The position numbers and the translations under genes are program-made. Below are positions 9,731 through 19,261 of a DNA stretch of 41,027 nucleotides, one piece after another; position 1 is the first letter of the stretch; each line of letters opens with the position of its first letter. The notes below the pieces were generated by a model. It worked only from the letters and a program-made list of their open reading frames with translations, searched no databases and had not been told where the DNA came from. Source of the stretch: Chthonomonas calidirosea (GTDB taxonomy: Bacteria; Armatimonadota; Chthonomonadetes; Chthonomonadales; Chthonomonadaceae). The stretch is from the NCBI GenBank assembly GCA_945878775.1, contig CAMCUQ010000009.1:1-41027 (forward strand), read 5' to 3'.

Positions 9731-11029
9731 ATGCAGCCATGGAAAAAGGATCGCATTGAGATAGGTATTTTGGGGCTGGGGGTCGTTGGTTCAGGAACAG
9801 TAGACCTACTCCAGAAGAACTGCGCCGAAATCGAACAGAAGATTGGAATTCCTCTCCATATCAAGCGCATCGCTGTGCGTGATCTAGAGAAGCCACGTGC
9901 TGTCAAAGTGGATCGCGCCCTCCTAACGAACAACGCCTATGAAGTGATAGACGATCCCGATATTGATATTGTTTGTGAACTTATTGGGGGAGTGGACCCG
10001 GCGAAAGAATTTGTGCTTCGTGCTCTCCATAACGGCAAACAGGTCGTGACCGCAAACAAAGAGATGATCGCCAAAGAAGGGCAGCCTCTCATGGAGGCAG
10101 CCAGTCATGCCAATCTCGATTTTCAGTTTGAAGGTAGTGTCGCTGGCGGAATCCCCATCATTCAACCCATGAAGAACGCTCTCGCTGGTAATCAGATCGA
10201 AGAGGTTATGGGGATCATCAATGGAACCACAAACTATATCCTCACCAAAATGACGCGGGAGCATGCCGACTTCGATGCCGTTCTTGCTGAAGCACAGGCG
10301 CATGGCTACGCAGAAGTAGACCCAACCAACGACATTGAGGGATATGACGCGCAGTATAAGATCGCGATCCTCTCCTCCATCGCCTTCACGAGCCGTATCA
10401 ATGTGAACGATGTCTATGTAGAGGGAATTACCCACATCGCCAAAGCCGACATTGCCTATGCCGAGGAGCTAGGGTATATCATCAAATTGGTGGGGATCGG
10501 CAGGCGCATGGAGGGGAACCGGGTGCAGGTGCGTGTTCACCCCACACTTCTTCCCAAGTCGCACCCGCTTGCCTCCACTCATGATGTCTATAATGCGGTA
10601 TTGGTGCGCGGTTACTCGGTGGGAGATGTGATGTTTTACGGGCGTGGGGCAGGCAGTGGACCCACAGGTAGTGCCGTCGTGGGAGATATTATGGATGTCT
10701 GCCGAAACCTTCGCTTTGGCTCTACAGGGCGAGTCTCTTGCACTTGTTTTGAGCATAAGACCGTGGTTCCCATGGATGATGTCTGCACAAGGCACTATCT
10801 CCGTATGGATGTTCAGGACAAGCCGGGCGTCCTCGCACGTATCGCCTACGAACTCGGTGAAAACGCTATTTCTATTGAAACCGTCGTGCAGAGGGCGACA
10901 TTTGGAGATCAGGCGGAGATCGTTTGGATCACCCATGAGGCACCCAACGCAAATGTTCGACGCGCCAAAGAGCGCATTGCACAACTTCCGGTTGTTATCT
11001 CGGTAGCGAATTGGCTTCGCGTCGAGTAA
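9731..11029 (+). CDS. hom: Homoserine dehydrogenase
   Basis: This 432-residue enzyme reduces aspartate semialdehyde to homoserine, the step leading to threonine and methionine. It begins with the NAD(P)-binding fingerprint GLGVVGSG (15-22), contains the catalytic-domain signature EEVMGIINGTTNY, and ends with an ACT domain (about 357-432, from DKPGVLARIAYELGENAISI) that usually gives threonine feedback control. The length is normal for the bacterial ACT-containing form. It follows accB by 24 bases and probably shares its promoter. asd and dapA of the same pathway lie 20 kb away in this window. Confidence 0.95.
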   Translation: MQPWKKDRIEIGILGLGVVGSGTVDLLQKNCAEIEQKIGIPLHIKRIAVRDLEKPRAVKVDRALLTNNAYEVIDDPDIDIVCELIGGVDPAKEFVLRALHNGKQVVTANKEMIAKEGQPLMEAASHANLDFQFEGSVAGGIPIIQPMKNALAGNQIEEVMGIINGTTNYILTKMTREHADFDAVLAEAQAHGYAEVDPTNDIEGYDAQYKIAILSSIAFTSRINVNDVYVEGITHIAKADIAYAEELGYIIKLVGIGRRMEGNRVQVRVHPTLLPKSHPLASTHDVYNAVLVRGYSVGDVMFYGRGAGSGPTGSAVVGDIMDVCRNLRFGSTGRVSCTCFEHKTVVPMDDVCTRHYLRMDVQDKPGVLARIAYELGENAISIETVVQRATFGDQAEIVWITHEAPNANVRRAKERIAQLPVVISVANWLRVE

Positions 11030-11058
11030 GTTAGCCTATAGGAGCAACTCCCACTGTT

Positions 11059-12513
11059 ATGAAGACACTTTTTCTCAGTCCGCCCTCATTTGATGGCTTT
11101 GATGGAGGCGCAGGATCGCGTTATCAGGCAAAGCGCGAGATCACCTCGTTCTGGTATCCCACTTGGCTTGCCCAGCCTGCTGCCCTTGTTCCGGGGAGTA
11201 AGCTTGTGGACGCGCCTCCGCACAATCTCGGCGTACCAGAGATGCTCAGCCTCGCGAAGGACTATGATCTCGTTGTCATGCACACCAGCACCCCTTCACT
11301 GGCAAATGATGTGGAGTGCGCTCGGCAACTGAAGGCGCATAATCCGAAGATGAAGGTCGGTTTTATTGGAGCGCATGTCGCTGTTCTTGCAGACGAGACT
11401 CTCCGCGCAAACCCAATAGTTGACTTTGCTGCCCGCCATGAGTTTGACTATACCTGTAAAGAGTTGGCAGAAGGACGGGACTGGAACGAAATAACAGGGC
11501 TCTCTTACCGTGATGCAAACGGAGAGATACAGCACAACCCAGATCGTGCCCTCATCACCGATTGGGATGCCATGCCAAGCGTGCTTCCCACCTATGCCCG
11601 TGATCTCGACATCACCAAGTACTTCATCGGCTATTTGTTGCACCCCTATATCTCGTTCTACACAGGGCGCGGTTGCCCTGCGAAGTGCACCTTCTGCCTT
11701 TGGCCCCAAACCATTGGCGGTCACAAGTACAGAAGCAAGAGTCCCGAAGCCGTTGGCAAAGAGATGGAGATCGCCAAGTCGCTCTTTGGGGACAAGGTGC
11801 GCGAATATATGTTCGACGATGATACCTTCACTATCGACAAGCAACGCGCCATTGAAGTCAGCAAACATATGAAGCGTCTCAATCTCACATGGAGTTGTAA
11901 TGCTCGCGCCCATGTGGATTACGATACTCTAAAACAACTGCGCGACAACGGGCTACGCCTCCTGCTTGTCGGCTTCGAGTCGGGTAACCAAGAGATTCTG
12001 AACCGAATTAAGAAGGGTATCAAACTGGAGATGGCGCGTGAGTTTATGCAGAACTGCAAGAAGCTCGGCATAAAAGTACACGGAACCTTCATCATTGGTC
12101 TGCCCGTGGAGACCCCCGAAACGGTGCGTGAGACGATTGATTTTGCGAAAGAACTCGATCCGCATACCATTCAGGTCTCTATTGCTGCCCCGTACCCCGG
12201 CACAGAACTCTACGCACAGGCGCAAGCAAACAACTGGTTCTCACAAGAGAGCCTCATTTCTGGCTCTGGCATTCAGGTCTCCACACTCCGTTATGAGCGA
12301 ATGTCACCCGGAGAGATCGAGGACGCGGTTGAAAGGATGTATCGGGAGTTCTACTTCCGTCCTTCCAAAATATCCAAGATCGTGGCAGAGATGCTCACCG
12401 ATAGGCAAATGTTCATGCGTCGCTTGCGTGAGGGGGGAGAGTTCTTCCATTACCTTAAAGAGCGCAAAGAACAGGGGCAAATACGCAAGAATGAAGTGAT
12501 AGCGGCACGATAG
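11059..12513 (+). CDS. B12-binding-domain radical SAM protein, HpnJ-like
   Basis: This 484-residue protein has an N-terminal cobalamin-binding Rossmann domain (about 1-140) and a radical SAM barrel whose cluster motif is GRGCPAKCTFC (Cys206, Cys210, Cys213). The opening residues, with SPPSFDGFDGGAGSRYQ and SFWYPTWLAQPAALV, closely recall HpnJ, a hopanoid-associated radical SAM protein involved in side-chain modification. I rely on memory of that family, so the HpnJ name is probable, not proven. No squalene-hopene cyclase or other hpn gene lies in the window. It follows hom by 29 bases and precedes a NIL-domain gene by 12, suggesting one transcript. Confidence 0.82.
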   Translation: MKTLFLSPPSFDGFDGGAGSRYQAKREITSFWYPTWLAQPAALVPGSKLVDAPPHNLGVPEMLSLAKDYDLVVMHTSTPSLANDVECARQLKAHNPKMKVGFIGAHVAVLADETLRANPIVDFAARHEFDYTCKELAEGRDWNEITGLSYRDANGEIQHNPDRALITDWDAMPSVLPTYARDLDITKYFIGYLLHPYISFYTGRGCPAKCTFCLWPQTIGGHKYRSKSPEAVGKEMEIAKSLFGDKVREYMFDDDTFTIDKQRAIEVSKHMKRLNLTWSCNARAHVDYDTLKQLRDNGLRLLLVGFESGNQEILNRIKKGIKLEMAREFMQNCKKLGIKVHGTFIIGLPVETPETVRETIDFAKELDPHTIQVSIAAPYPGTELYAQAQANNWFSQESLISGSGIQVSTLRYERMSPGEIEDAVERMYREFYFRPSKISKIVAEMLTDRQMFMRRLREGGEFFHYLKERKEQGQIRKNEVIAAR

Positions 12514-12525
12514 GGAGATACCATT

Positions 12526-12786
12526 ATGGCTCAAGAGACTCTTCGTATTCAACTCACCTATCCGCTAGAGCGGGTGCATGAGCCTATCCTCTATCGGCTT
12601 GTGGTTGAGTTTGATCTAATTCCAAATATCCGTCGTGCCGATGTCGATCCCCATTCTGGTGGCTTCATTTCGCTCGAACTACTGGGAGAAAGAGAAAACC
12701 TCGATTCCGCGTTGCATTTTTTGCACGACGCTGGAATAGAAGTCAACCTCATTGGTCTGGACAGTTCCGACGAGTGGGCAGTCTAG
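12526..12786 (+). CDS. Small NIL-domain protein
   Basis: This 86-residue protein is essentially one NIL domain, the ferredoxin-like fold named after its Asn-Ile-Leu motif and otherwise found at the C-terminus of MetN methionine importers. The pattern fits: LTYPLERVHEPILYRLVVEF, then IPNIRRADVD, GGFISLELLG and a C-terminal strand ending EVNLIG. It has a ribosome binding site AGGGAG and lies 12 bases after the radical SAM gene. A role as a small ligand-sensing or electron-transfer partner is inference; free-standing NIL proteins are poorly characterised. Confidence 0.75.
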   Translation: MAQETLRIQLTYPLERVHEPILYRLVVEFDLIPNIRRADVDPHSGGFISLELLGERENLDSALHFLHDAGIEVNLIGLDSSDEWAV

Positions 12787-12818
12787 CCTATCTCAATAGG
12801 CTGGCTTTCGAGATAGGC
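12785..12818 (+). promoter_or_regulatory. Mutually exclusive hairpins between the NIL gene and the restriction-modification genes
   Basis: AGCCTAT (12785-12791) pairs perfectly with ATAGGCT (12796-12802) around a four-base loop. The same left segment, read as GCCTATCTC (12786-12794), pairs perfectly with GAGATAGGC (12810-12818). The two stems cannot form together. There is no T-run, so this is not a plain terminator. It may be a transcript-stabilising or regulatory element upstream of the methyltransferase gene. The rest of the 124-base gap shows no clear promoter. Confidence 0.45.
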
Positions 12819-12910
12819 AAGTGCCTTGTTAGGAGAGATTCTTCGCCCTCCCAAATGATGGCACGGACACCCCGCACATTGAAAGCACCTCTTGAGGGCA
12901 GACAAACGAT

Positions 12911-14020
12911 ATGGGGACACCTACGGTACAGACAAAAAGCCTCTCGGTTACAAACTCTGAATCCATGTTGAGTGGGGAGCAGAGATCGCTCTTTGAGGAT
13001 TATATTCGAGAGCCGAGTATACAGCCGCTTCTCATGCTGGGTGATGCTTCTCAGGTGCTTTGCAAGCTACCAGATGCGACGATAGATTGTGTGATGACTT
13101 CCCCTCCCTATTGGGGGAAACGGAAGTATGCCAATGGTGGGATCGGATTAGAACCCGATTTTCGGGAATATATCCAAAACCTCTCCTCTGTCTTTGCAGA
13201 AATCCAACGTGTTCTAAAACCAGAAGGCTCTCTTTGGCTGAATTTGGGTGATACTTATCAAGAGAAGGAGCTTCTCGGCATTCCTTGGCGGGTTGCCTTA
13301 GAGCTTATTGACAATCAGTCCTGGATATTACGAAATAGTGTTATTTGGAACAAGGTCAAAGGCGGCATGGACAACACGAAGGATCGCCTGGGCAACGTTC
13401 ATGAAAATATTTTCCACTTTGTCAAACAGTCGAAATACTACTACAATGTCGACGCTATCCGCTCGAAGCCTCGCAAAACAAAGGTTGTGAACGGTGCCAT
13501 TGTTTCGGCGACAGGGGTTTCCGGTGTGCGCTATAAACGCCAGATCGAACTCTCTACCGAACTCTGTGACAACGAGAAGATCGCTGCCTCCCAAGCACTA
13601 AACAAAATGCTCTCCGACCTTGCCACAGGCTGTATCTCCGATTTCAGAATGATTATACGAGGGCAACAAAGAACGACACACTCCGATAGCGCAAAAATAT
13701 CGGGACGCGCAAAGGAACTGCGTGACAAGGGATTCTATTTTCTGTGCTATCACCCTAAAGGTAGCAAACCAAGTGATGTGTGGGATATACTTCCCGAAGA
13801 CACACAAAATAGGGTCTCGCATTTTGCCCCTTACCCCATAGACTTGTGCTATATTCCCATTCATGCCACTTGTCCCCTAGGAGGTATTGTTCTTGATCCC
13901 TTCTGTGGGACGGGAACAACGCTGCTTGCTGCCCGCAATCTTGGACGTAAATCTTTAGGGATAGACATCTCACAAGAATACATCGAGATCGCGCAAGAAA
14001 GGTGCCTATTCATTCCATGA
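12911..14020 (+). CDS. Site-specific DNA methyltransferase, beta class (probable N4-cytosine)
   Basis: This 369-residue methyltransferase has the catalytic motif TSPPYW (63-68) near the N-terminus and the SAM-binding motif DPFCGTGTT (329-337) near the C-terminus, the order that defines the beta class. TSPPYW rather than DPPY favours N4-cytosine methylation, though N6-adenine cannot be excluded. The middle (about 170-290) is the variable region likely to hold the target-recognition domain. A ribosome binding site GAGGG precedes the ATG at 12911; an internal ATG at 12965 would also keep all motifs. It is coupled by ATGA to the endonuclease gene and presumably protects the same site. Confidence 0.9.
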   Translation: MGTPTVQTKSLSVTNSESMLSGEQRSLFEDYIREPSIQPLLMLGDASQVLCKLPDATIDCVMTSPPYWGKRKYANGGIGLEPDFREYIQNLSSVFAEIQRVLKPEGSLWLNLGDTYQEKELLGIPWRVALELIDNQSWILRNSVIWNKVKGGMDNTKDRLGNVHENIFHFVKQSKYYYNVDAIRSKPRKTKVVNGAIVSATGVSGVRYKRQIELSTELCDNEKIAASQALNKMLSDLATGCISDFRMIIRGQQRTTHSDSAKISGRAKELRDKGFYFLCYHPKGSKPSDVWDILPEDTQNRVSHFAPYPIDLCYIPIHATCPLGGIVLDPFCGTGTTLLAARNLGRKSLGIDISQEYIEIAQERCLFIP

Positions 14021-14868
14021 GTAACGTGGCAGAACTCTTTGGTCACTCAGGAGAGAGGCAGGGGGAAGATTGGAATACTATTGTTCAAAGCCAGCAATGC
14101 ACCTTTTTGGGAAGGAAATGTTGGAAGGTTAGGAAGAGTGATCCCGACACATCCATAGGCACTTGCACCGTTCTCTATGGTCGCCCCGCAGAGCCTATTA
14201 TTATTTGCCCGACACGCCTTATTGAGAGACGCCAAATTTTTACGGATTGCCTTCACCTGCTCACGACACACGAACCGGGTAACGAACTCCATATTGTTTC
14301 TGAAATATCGGTTCCCGGTGGAAGTGTAGATTATGTACTTGTGTCTGTAAGAGAGGGGAGGGTGAAAGACTTTGTGGGGATTGAACTTCAGACCCTTGAT
14401 ACCACAGGAACCGTTTGGCCCGAGCGGCAACGTCTCTTGAAGGAGCTAGGGGTTCCTCGGAATGATGCGGCAGAAGATTCTGATAAGCCTTATGGGATGA
14501 ATTGGAAGATGACCGCGAAAACGATTCTGGTTCAAATGCATCACAAGGTTCAAACTTTTGAGCATATTCACAAGAAATTGGTGCTTGTGATCCAAGACCG
14601 CCTTCTCTCCTATATGGAGCGAGAGTTCAATTTTGGTCACTTGACGAATCCGGCTTCACTTGGCGATTCTATCCATTTCCATACTTACCGAATGGATAAA
14701 CAACTGGATAGCACGCTCAAGATTGTGATGCAGTCTCGCTTAAGCACGGATGCTGAGGGGATTAGCATTTGTCTTGGGCTACAAGCCGAAGCTAGAATTG
14801 AGATTGAGCAGGTGTTTCAATCGCTCCAATCCAAAATATCTGCCGCTACGCTTTTCGCCCCTGTTTAG
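14017..14868 (+). CDS. NotI-like type II restriction endonuclease
   Basis: From ATG 14017 this is 283 residues. The N-terminal part has four cysteines spaced as in NotI: Cys28 (QCTF), Cys35, Cys50 (GTCTV) and Cys64 (IICPTR). In NotI the equivalent cysteines hold an iron ion. The nuclease core follows as VDYVL (Asp105) and GIELQTLDTTGT (Glu123, Gln125), matching the WTL...LEIQTMD region of NotI, a PD-(D/E)xK variant with Gln in place of Lys. The ATG overlaps the methyltransferase stop; a GTG at 14002 in the same frame is less likely. The target sequence cannot be read from the protein. NotI is about 100 residues longer, so this is a compact relative. By eye the pair is more A/T-rich than uvrA, hinting at transfer. 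Confidence 0.85.
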   Translation: MSNVAELFGHSGERQGEDWNTIVQSQQCTFLGRKCWKVRKSDPDTSIGTCTVLYGRPAEPIIICPTRLIERRQIFTDCLHLLTTHEPGNELHIVSEISVPGGSVDYVLVSVREGRVKDFVGIELQTLDTTGTVWPERQRLLKELGVPRNDAAEDSDKPYGMNWKMTAKTILVQMHHKVQTFEHIHKKLVLVIQDRLLSYMEREFNFGHLTNPASLGDSIHFHTYRMDKQLDSTLKIVMQSRLSTDAEGISICLGLQAEARIEIEQVFQSLQSKISAATLFAPV

Positions 14869-14902
14869 GACAAAAACGCCCTCATTTTTGGTAGGTAGAG
14901 CT

Positions 14903-17848
14903 TTATAGGCTGAGATGCTTGCGGAGATAGTATCCCGTGTGGCTATCGGCGTTCTGTGCGATCTGTTCCGGTGTTCCTTCCGCGATGAGCATTCCCCCTG
15001 CCTCTCCCCCTTCAGGTCCCATGTCAATTATCCAGTCGGCGGTCTTGATCACGTCGAGGTTATGCTCAATGACGAGAACGCTATTCCCCGTTTGAACGAG
15101 TCGATTCAGCACCCCTATCAGCTTCTCTACATCGGCAAAATGGAGTCCGGTTGTGGGTTCATCCAAGATATAGAGCGTGCGCCCTGTGGCACGTTTTGCG
15201 AGTTCTGAGGCGAGTTTCACCCGTTGTGCCTCACCGCCGGAGAGCGTTGTGGCGGGTTGCCCTAGCCGGATATAGCCTAGCCCAACCTCGTTCAGGGTTT
15301 GGAGTTTGCGGGAGATAACGGGAACCGCCTCGAAGAAGGGAGCGGCTTCCCCAACCGTCATATTCAGCACATCGGAGATCGATTTGCCCTTGTATTTCAC
15401 TTCGAGGGTTTCACGGTTATACCGTTTCCCTTTACAGACTTCGCAAGGAACATAGACATCGGGCAGAAAGTGCATCTCGATCTTGAGGATACCATCCCCT
15501 TTACAGGATTCGCACCGTCCCCCCTTCACATTAAAAGAGAAGCGTCCCTGTTCATAGCCTCGGATGCGGGCATCTTGCGTCTTACTGTATAGCTCCCGAA
15601 TCTGATCGAAAACTCCTGTGTAGGTGGCGGGATTCGAGCGCGGAGTGCGCCCGATAGGAGATTGGTTAATGTCGATGAGCTTATCTATCTGCTCAAGCCC
15701 TCGTATTTCGTCATGTGCGCCCCAGACCGCATAAGAGCCGTGGAGGTAGTGCATGATGCGAGGGAAAAGAGTCTCTTGAATGAGAGTCGATTTGCCGGAA
15801 CCTGAGACGCCCGTGACCGCCACAAAGAGTCCGAGCGGAATACGAATATTCACGTTCTTGAGGTTGTTTCCCTTTGCGCCGAGTATCTCTATTTGACGCT
15901 CTGTGATAGGGCGTCGTACTTCCGGGACGACGATCTTGCGTGTGCCACTAAGAAACTGTCCTGTAATACTGTTTGGATTCGCTTTCACCTGCGCGGGAGT
16001 CCCCTCCGCCACAACATAGCCTCCATGCTCACCCGCACCGGGACCAATATCGATCAGCCAGTTTGCCGACTCCATAGTCTCCTCATCATGCTCCACAACG
16101 AGAACGGTATTGCCCAAATCCCGAAGGTGTTCGAGGGTGCGGAGAAGTTTTGTATTGTCCCGTTGGTGAAGCCCGATGCTCGGTTCATCCAAAATATAGA
16201 GAACCCCCATGAGACCAGAGCCGATCTGTGTGGCGAGGCGAATCCTCTGTGCTTCACCCCCCGCGAGGGTGGCAGCAGAGCGGTCAAGGGTGAGGTAGCC
16301 CAAACCGACATCGACGAGAAAGCCGAGGCGCGTCCGAATTTCTTTTATGATCTGGCGGGCGATCATCATCTCACGGTCCGTCAGTTGGAGGTTCTGGAAA
16401 AACTGAGAGACGCGTTCCAAAGATTGAGAGCAGAGGTCGGAGATATTGATTTTGTGGATGGTGACGGCGAGGGATTCCTGTTTCAAGCGTTTGCCTTTAC
16501 AGGTGGGGCAGGGCGAAGCGGTTTGATACTGCTCCAACTCCTCTTTATACCCTTCACTGGTGCTCTCCCGATACCGACGCTCAAGCATGGGAATACAGCC
16601 TGCAAAGTCTGTCTCGAAGCGATGAATGCGCCCGTGTTTGGTGCGGACCTCGACGGTTACCTGCTTGGGCAGCCCTTGCATGAGCCGGTCAAACTGATGG
16701 GTAGTGAGGTCTTTGAGGGGAGTCTCTAGGGTGAAACCGAGCTCTTTTGCCGCTGCCTCAAATACGCCTCTTAAGTAGTCGTGAAGCATCTCTTTGCCAG
16801 ACTTGGGAACGAAGGGGCGCAAAGCACCCTCTTGCAGGCTGAGGTTGCGGTTTGGAGCTATGAGTTGTGCAGAGAACTCCGCTCTGTTTCCTAACCCATG
16901 GCAGTCTGAGCAGGCTCCGTAGGGAGAATTGAAGGAGAAAAGCCGGGGTTCTATCTCCTCGAAATTGAACTCTCCATCTTGGGTGGTGAAATTCTCGTTG
17001 AATTGGAGTTCGTGGGCAGGTTGGTATCCATGCGCGAAGACATCTATGGTGGCAAGCCCTTTTGCGCGACGGAGTGCCTGTTCTAGGGAGTCGGCAACCC
17101 TACTGCGGAGCCCCTCCTTGATTACCAGTCTGTCTATTACGATCTCTATCGTGTGTTGTTTGTAGCGTTCAAGGTTGGGAATCTCTTCAGAAAGATCGTG
17201 GAGAGTGCCATCTATGCGGGCGCGAACAAACCCTTCTTTGAGAATCTCCTCTAGCTCTTTCTTGTACTCTCCTTTTCTTCCCCTCACGATGGGAGCGAGA
17301 ATCTGGATACGGCTTCCTTCCGGGAGACGCAAAATCCGATCCACCATCTCCTCAATAGTTTGGCGAAGAAGCGGCTCTCCTGTGCGAGGATCGTGTGGGA
17401 TGCCCACGCGGGCATAGAGGAGGCGCAGATAGTCGTAGACTTCGGTAACGGTGGCGACAGTGGAGCGCGGATTTCTGCTCGTCGATTTCTGGTCTATGGC
17501 GACGGCGGGGCTGAGACCCTCGATCTGATCTACATCTGGTTTGTCGTGTTGCCCCAAGAATTGACGGGCATAGGCGGAGAGGCTTTCGACGTAGCGACGT
17601 TGCCCTTCGGCATAGAGGGTATCAAAGGCGAGGGAGGATTTACCACTTCCGCTCAGCCCTGTGATGACCACCAACTGATCGCGCGGAATGTCGATATTGA
17701 TGTTTTTGAGGTTGTTTTGACGTGCGCCACGAATACGAATATAATTCCGATTGGGAAGGGGTTGCTCTTGTATTTGGCGGTCCAGCTGTTTCATTCGCTC
17801 CGCTTCTTGAATCGCTTCACGCTCCATTTCGGGTATGGGTCTAGCCAT
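14903..17848 (-). CDS. uvrA: Excinuclease ABC subunit A
   Basis: This 981-residue UvrA is the damage-recognition ATPase of nucleotide excision repair. The first Walker [10 protein letters not shown] lies at 64-72 and the second GVSGSGKST in the C-terminal half; both signature motifs (LAGGEAQR and LSGGEAQR) are present, as are the zinc-binding pairs CSDC, CPTC, CESC and CEVC. The N-terminus is about 30 residues longer than usual and charged; GAGGAG lies upstream of ATG 17848. It converges on the restriction-modification genes with a 34-base gap. A weak promoter candidate (TAGAAT, minus strand, near 17896) lies in the 108-base gap upstream. Confidence 0.97.
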   Translation of the reverse strand: MARPIPEMEREAIQEAERMKQLDRQIQEQPLPNRNYIRIRGARQNNLKNINIDIPRDQLVVITGLSGSGKSSLAFDTLYAEGQRRYVESLSAYARQFLGQHDKPDVDQIEGLSPAVAIDQKSTSRNPRSTVATVTEVYDYLRLLYARVGIPHDPRTGEPLLRQTIEEMVDRILRLPEGSRIQILAPIVRGRKGEYKKELEEILKEGFVRARIDGTLHDLSEEIPNLERYKQHTIEIVIDRLVIKEGLRSRVADSLEQALRRAKGLATIDVFAHGYQPAHELQFNENFTTQDGEFNFEEIEPRLFSFNSPYGACSDCHGLGNRAEFSAQLIAPNRNLSLQEGALRPFVPKSGKEMLHDYLRGVFEAAAKELGFTLETPLKDLTTHQFDRLMQGLPKQVTVEVRTKHGRIHRFETDFAGCIPMLERRYRESTSEGYKEELEQYQTASPCPTCKGKRLKQESLAVTIHKINISDLCSQSLERVSQFFQNLQLTDREMMIARQIIKEIRTRLGFLVDVGLGYLTLDRSAATLAGGEAQRIRLATQIGSGLMGVLYILDEPSIGLHQRDNTKLLRTLEHLRDLGNTVLVVEHDEETMESANWLIDIGPGAGEHGGYVVAEGTPAQVKANPNSITGQFLSGTRKIVVPEVRRPITERQIEILGAKGNNLKNVNIRIPLGLFVAVTGVSGSGKSTLIQETLFPRIMHYLHGSYAVWGAHDEIRGLEQIDKLIDINQSPIGRTPRSNPATYTGVFDQIRELYSKTQDARIRGYEQGRFSFNVKGGRCESCKGDGILKIEMHFLPDVYVPCEVCKGKRYNRETLEVKYKGKSISDVLNMTVGEAAPFFEAVPVISRKLQTLNEVGLGYIRLGQPATTLSGGEAQRVKLASELAKRATGRTLYILDEPTTGLHFADVEKLIGVLNRLVQTGNSVLVIEHNLDVIKTADWIIDMGPEGGEAGGMLIAEGTPEQIAQNADSHTGYYLRKHLSL

Positions 17849-17956
17849 GGTTGTGTCGCACTCCTCGTCATCAAAAGGGTTGTTTGAGAATGAGTGATTC
17901 TAGCATTTTGACGGGCTTTGGAAATAGTAGACAAGCCAAAAAGGGTAGAAAATTGC

Positions 17957-19261
17957 CTAGTTTTTTGGGCTGTTTTGGGGAGAGAGAGAGGGGAGGAGGA
18001 TCGCCTCTAAGGGGTTAGTGAGCCACGTTTTTGCGACGCGATCAAGCTCTGCAAGACCCACCGATTTTAGGAGGGTGGGCAGTCGCTCGGCAAAGGTATA
18101 GCCAACCCCCATTGCCTCGTACCATGCCAACAGGAAGGCGCGATCTTGTAGGGACTCTTGTGCCATGAGGTGGTGATTAAGGGCTACGCTTTTGGCACGC
18201 ACAAGTTCACTCTCAGTGATAGGCTGTTTGGTTGCTTCGATGACCTGTGTCTTCAGTTGCGCTTGAATTTGGGCGAGGGGAGGGCGCGTTGTGGGGCTGT
18301 TCTGTGTATCCCATTGAAGATAGGCGATAAGTGGCTCCCCTAAATGCGCTTGTAGGCTGGTTCCCATCTCATAACCAATGCCCTGCTGCTCTCGGAAATG
18401 GTGGAGAAGGCGCGAGGAGTGTCCTATGCCCAAAAGCGCATTCAGCACAGTAAAGGCGGGATAGTCTGCATGATCGACGGCAGGGGGTTTGACGGCAAGC
18501 AAGGCGTGTGCTTGTGAGTTTTTCCCTTGTCGGCTGAGAGGGCTACTCTCTCGCTCGATGGGGGCAGGGGCTGGACTGGCTTTTAGGGGAACGGTTTCGC
18601 GCTCAAAGAGATTGTTATCGAGAGAGCGCAGAGCCTGTTTGGAATCGAATTTCCCACAAATTGCAAGAACGATCCGTTCATTGACATAGCGTCGTTTGAA
18701 GTACTCTTGCGCCTGTTCGGAGGTGACACGATTATAGCGGGCAGGGTCGTACTCATAGGGGCTTTGTAGGCGTTGGATGAGAGTGGAACGAAGGGCGCTT
18801 GAGGTGAAGTAAGCGTTCTTTTTTTGGTTGTCGGCAACGATCTGACGAGCGCGATTGAGAGCGTCTGGCGCAAAGTCTGCGTTTTTCAGTGCTTCGCTTA
18901 GCAGGTATATCGCCTCACGCCATTGGCTTGGAATGGTGAAGCAGCTAATGGCGACTCCCTCTGGAGAGTAGTAGGTCTCTAGGCTTCCTCCTACTTGCCG
19001 CACGGACTGAGCAACGGCATCGAAACTGCGGTTTTGGCTTCCAAAGAAGAGGGAGCGGGCAACGAGTTCGCTGAGGGCAGATTCCTGAACGGATTTTGGT
19101 GGAGCCTGCCGTATGTAGGCGACGAGGGTGACAAACTGAGAGTGCGTGTCGGGAGCTAAGAGGATTCGAATCCCGTTTGAGAGGGTCTTCTGCTCTACAG
19201 GATAGCCCAACCCTCGTAAGGGAAGCAGGAGAAGGAGAGTGGTAAGGAGGAGCCGTTTCAT
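17957..19261 (-). CDS. M16-family peptidase homologue lacking the zinc site
   Basis: This 434-residue protein starts with a signal peptide and follows the M16 (insulinase/pitrilysin) fold in two halves. At the place of the HxxEH zinc motif it has ELVAR (65-69), so all three ligands there are gone and it cannot be a classical M16 protease. It is the second gene of a coupled pair: its ATG overlaps the stop of the catalytic M16 gene (ATGA). Active/inactive M16B pairs form heterodimers in other bacteria, so it is most likely the non-catalytic, substrate-holding subunit. Confidence 0.88.
   Translation of the reverse strand: MKRLLLTTLLLLLPLRGLGYPVEQKTLSNGIRILLAPDTHSQFVTLVAYIRQAPPKSVQESALSELVARSLFFGSQNRSFDAVAQSVRQVGGSLETYYSPEGVAISCFTIPSQWREAIYLLSEALKNADFAPDALNRARQIVADNQKKNAYFTSSALRSTLIQRLQSPYEYDPARYNRVTSEQAQEYFKRRYVNERIVLAICGKFDSKQALRSLDNNLFERETVPLKASPAPAPIERESSPLSRQGKNSQAHALLAVKPPAVDHADYPAFTVLNALLGIGHSSRLLHHFREQQGIGYEMGTSLQAHLGEPLIAYLQWDTQNSPTTRPPLAQIQAQLKTQVIEATKQPITESELVRAKSVALNHHLMAQESLQDRAFLLAWYEAMGVGYTFAERLPTLLKSVGLAELDRVAKTWLTNPLEAILLPSLSPQNSPKN

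Noticed and set aside
15893-16729. Plus-strand open frame of 278 codons opposite uvrA
   Set aside because: It lies entirely within uvrA on the other strand, and the uvrA motifs are unmistakable.
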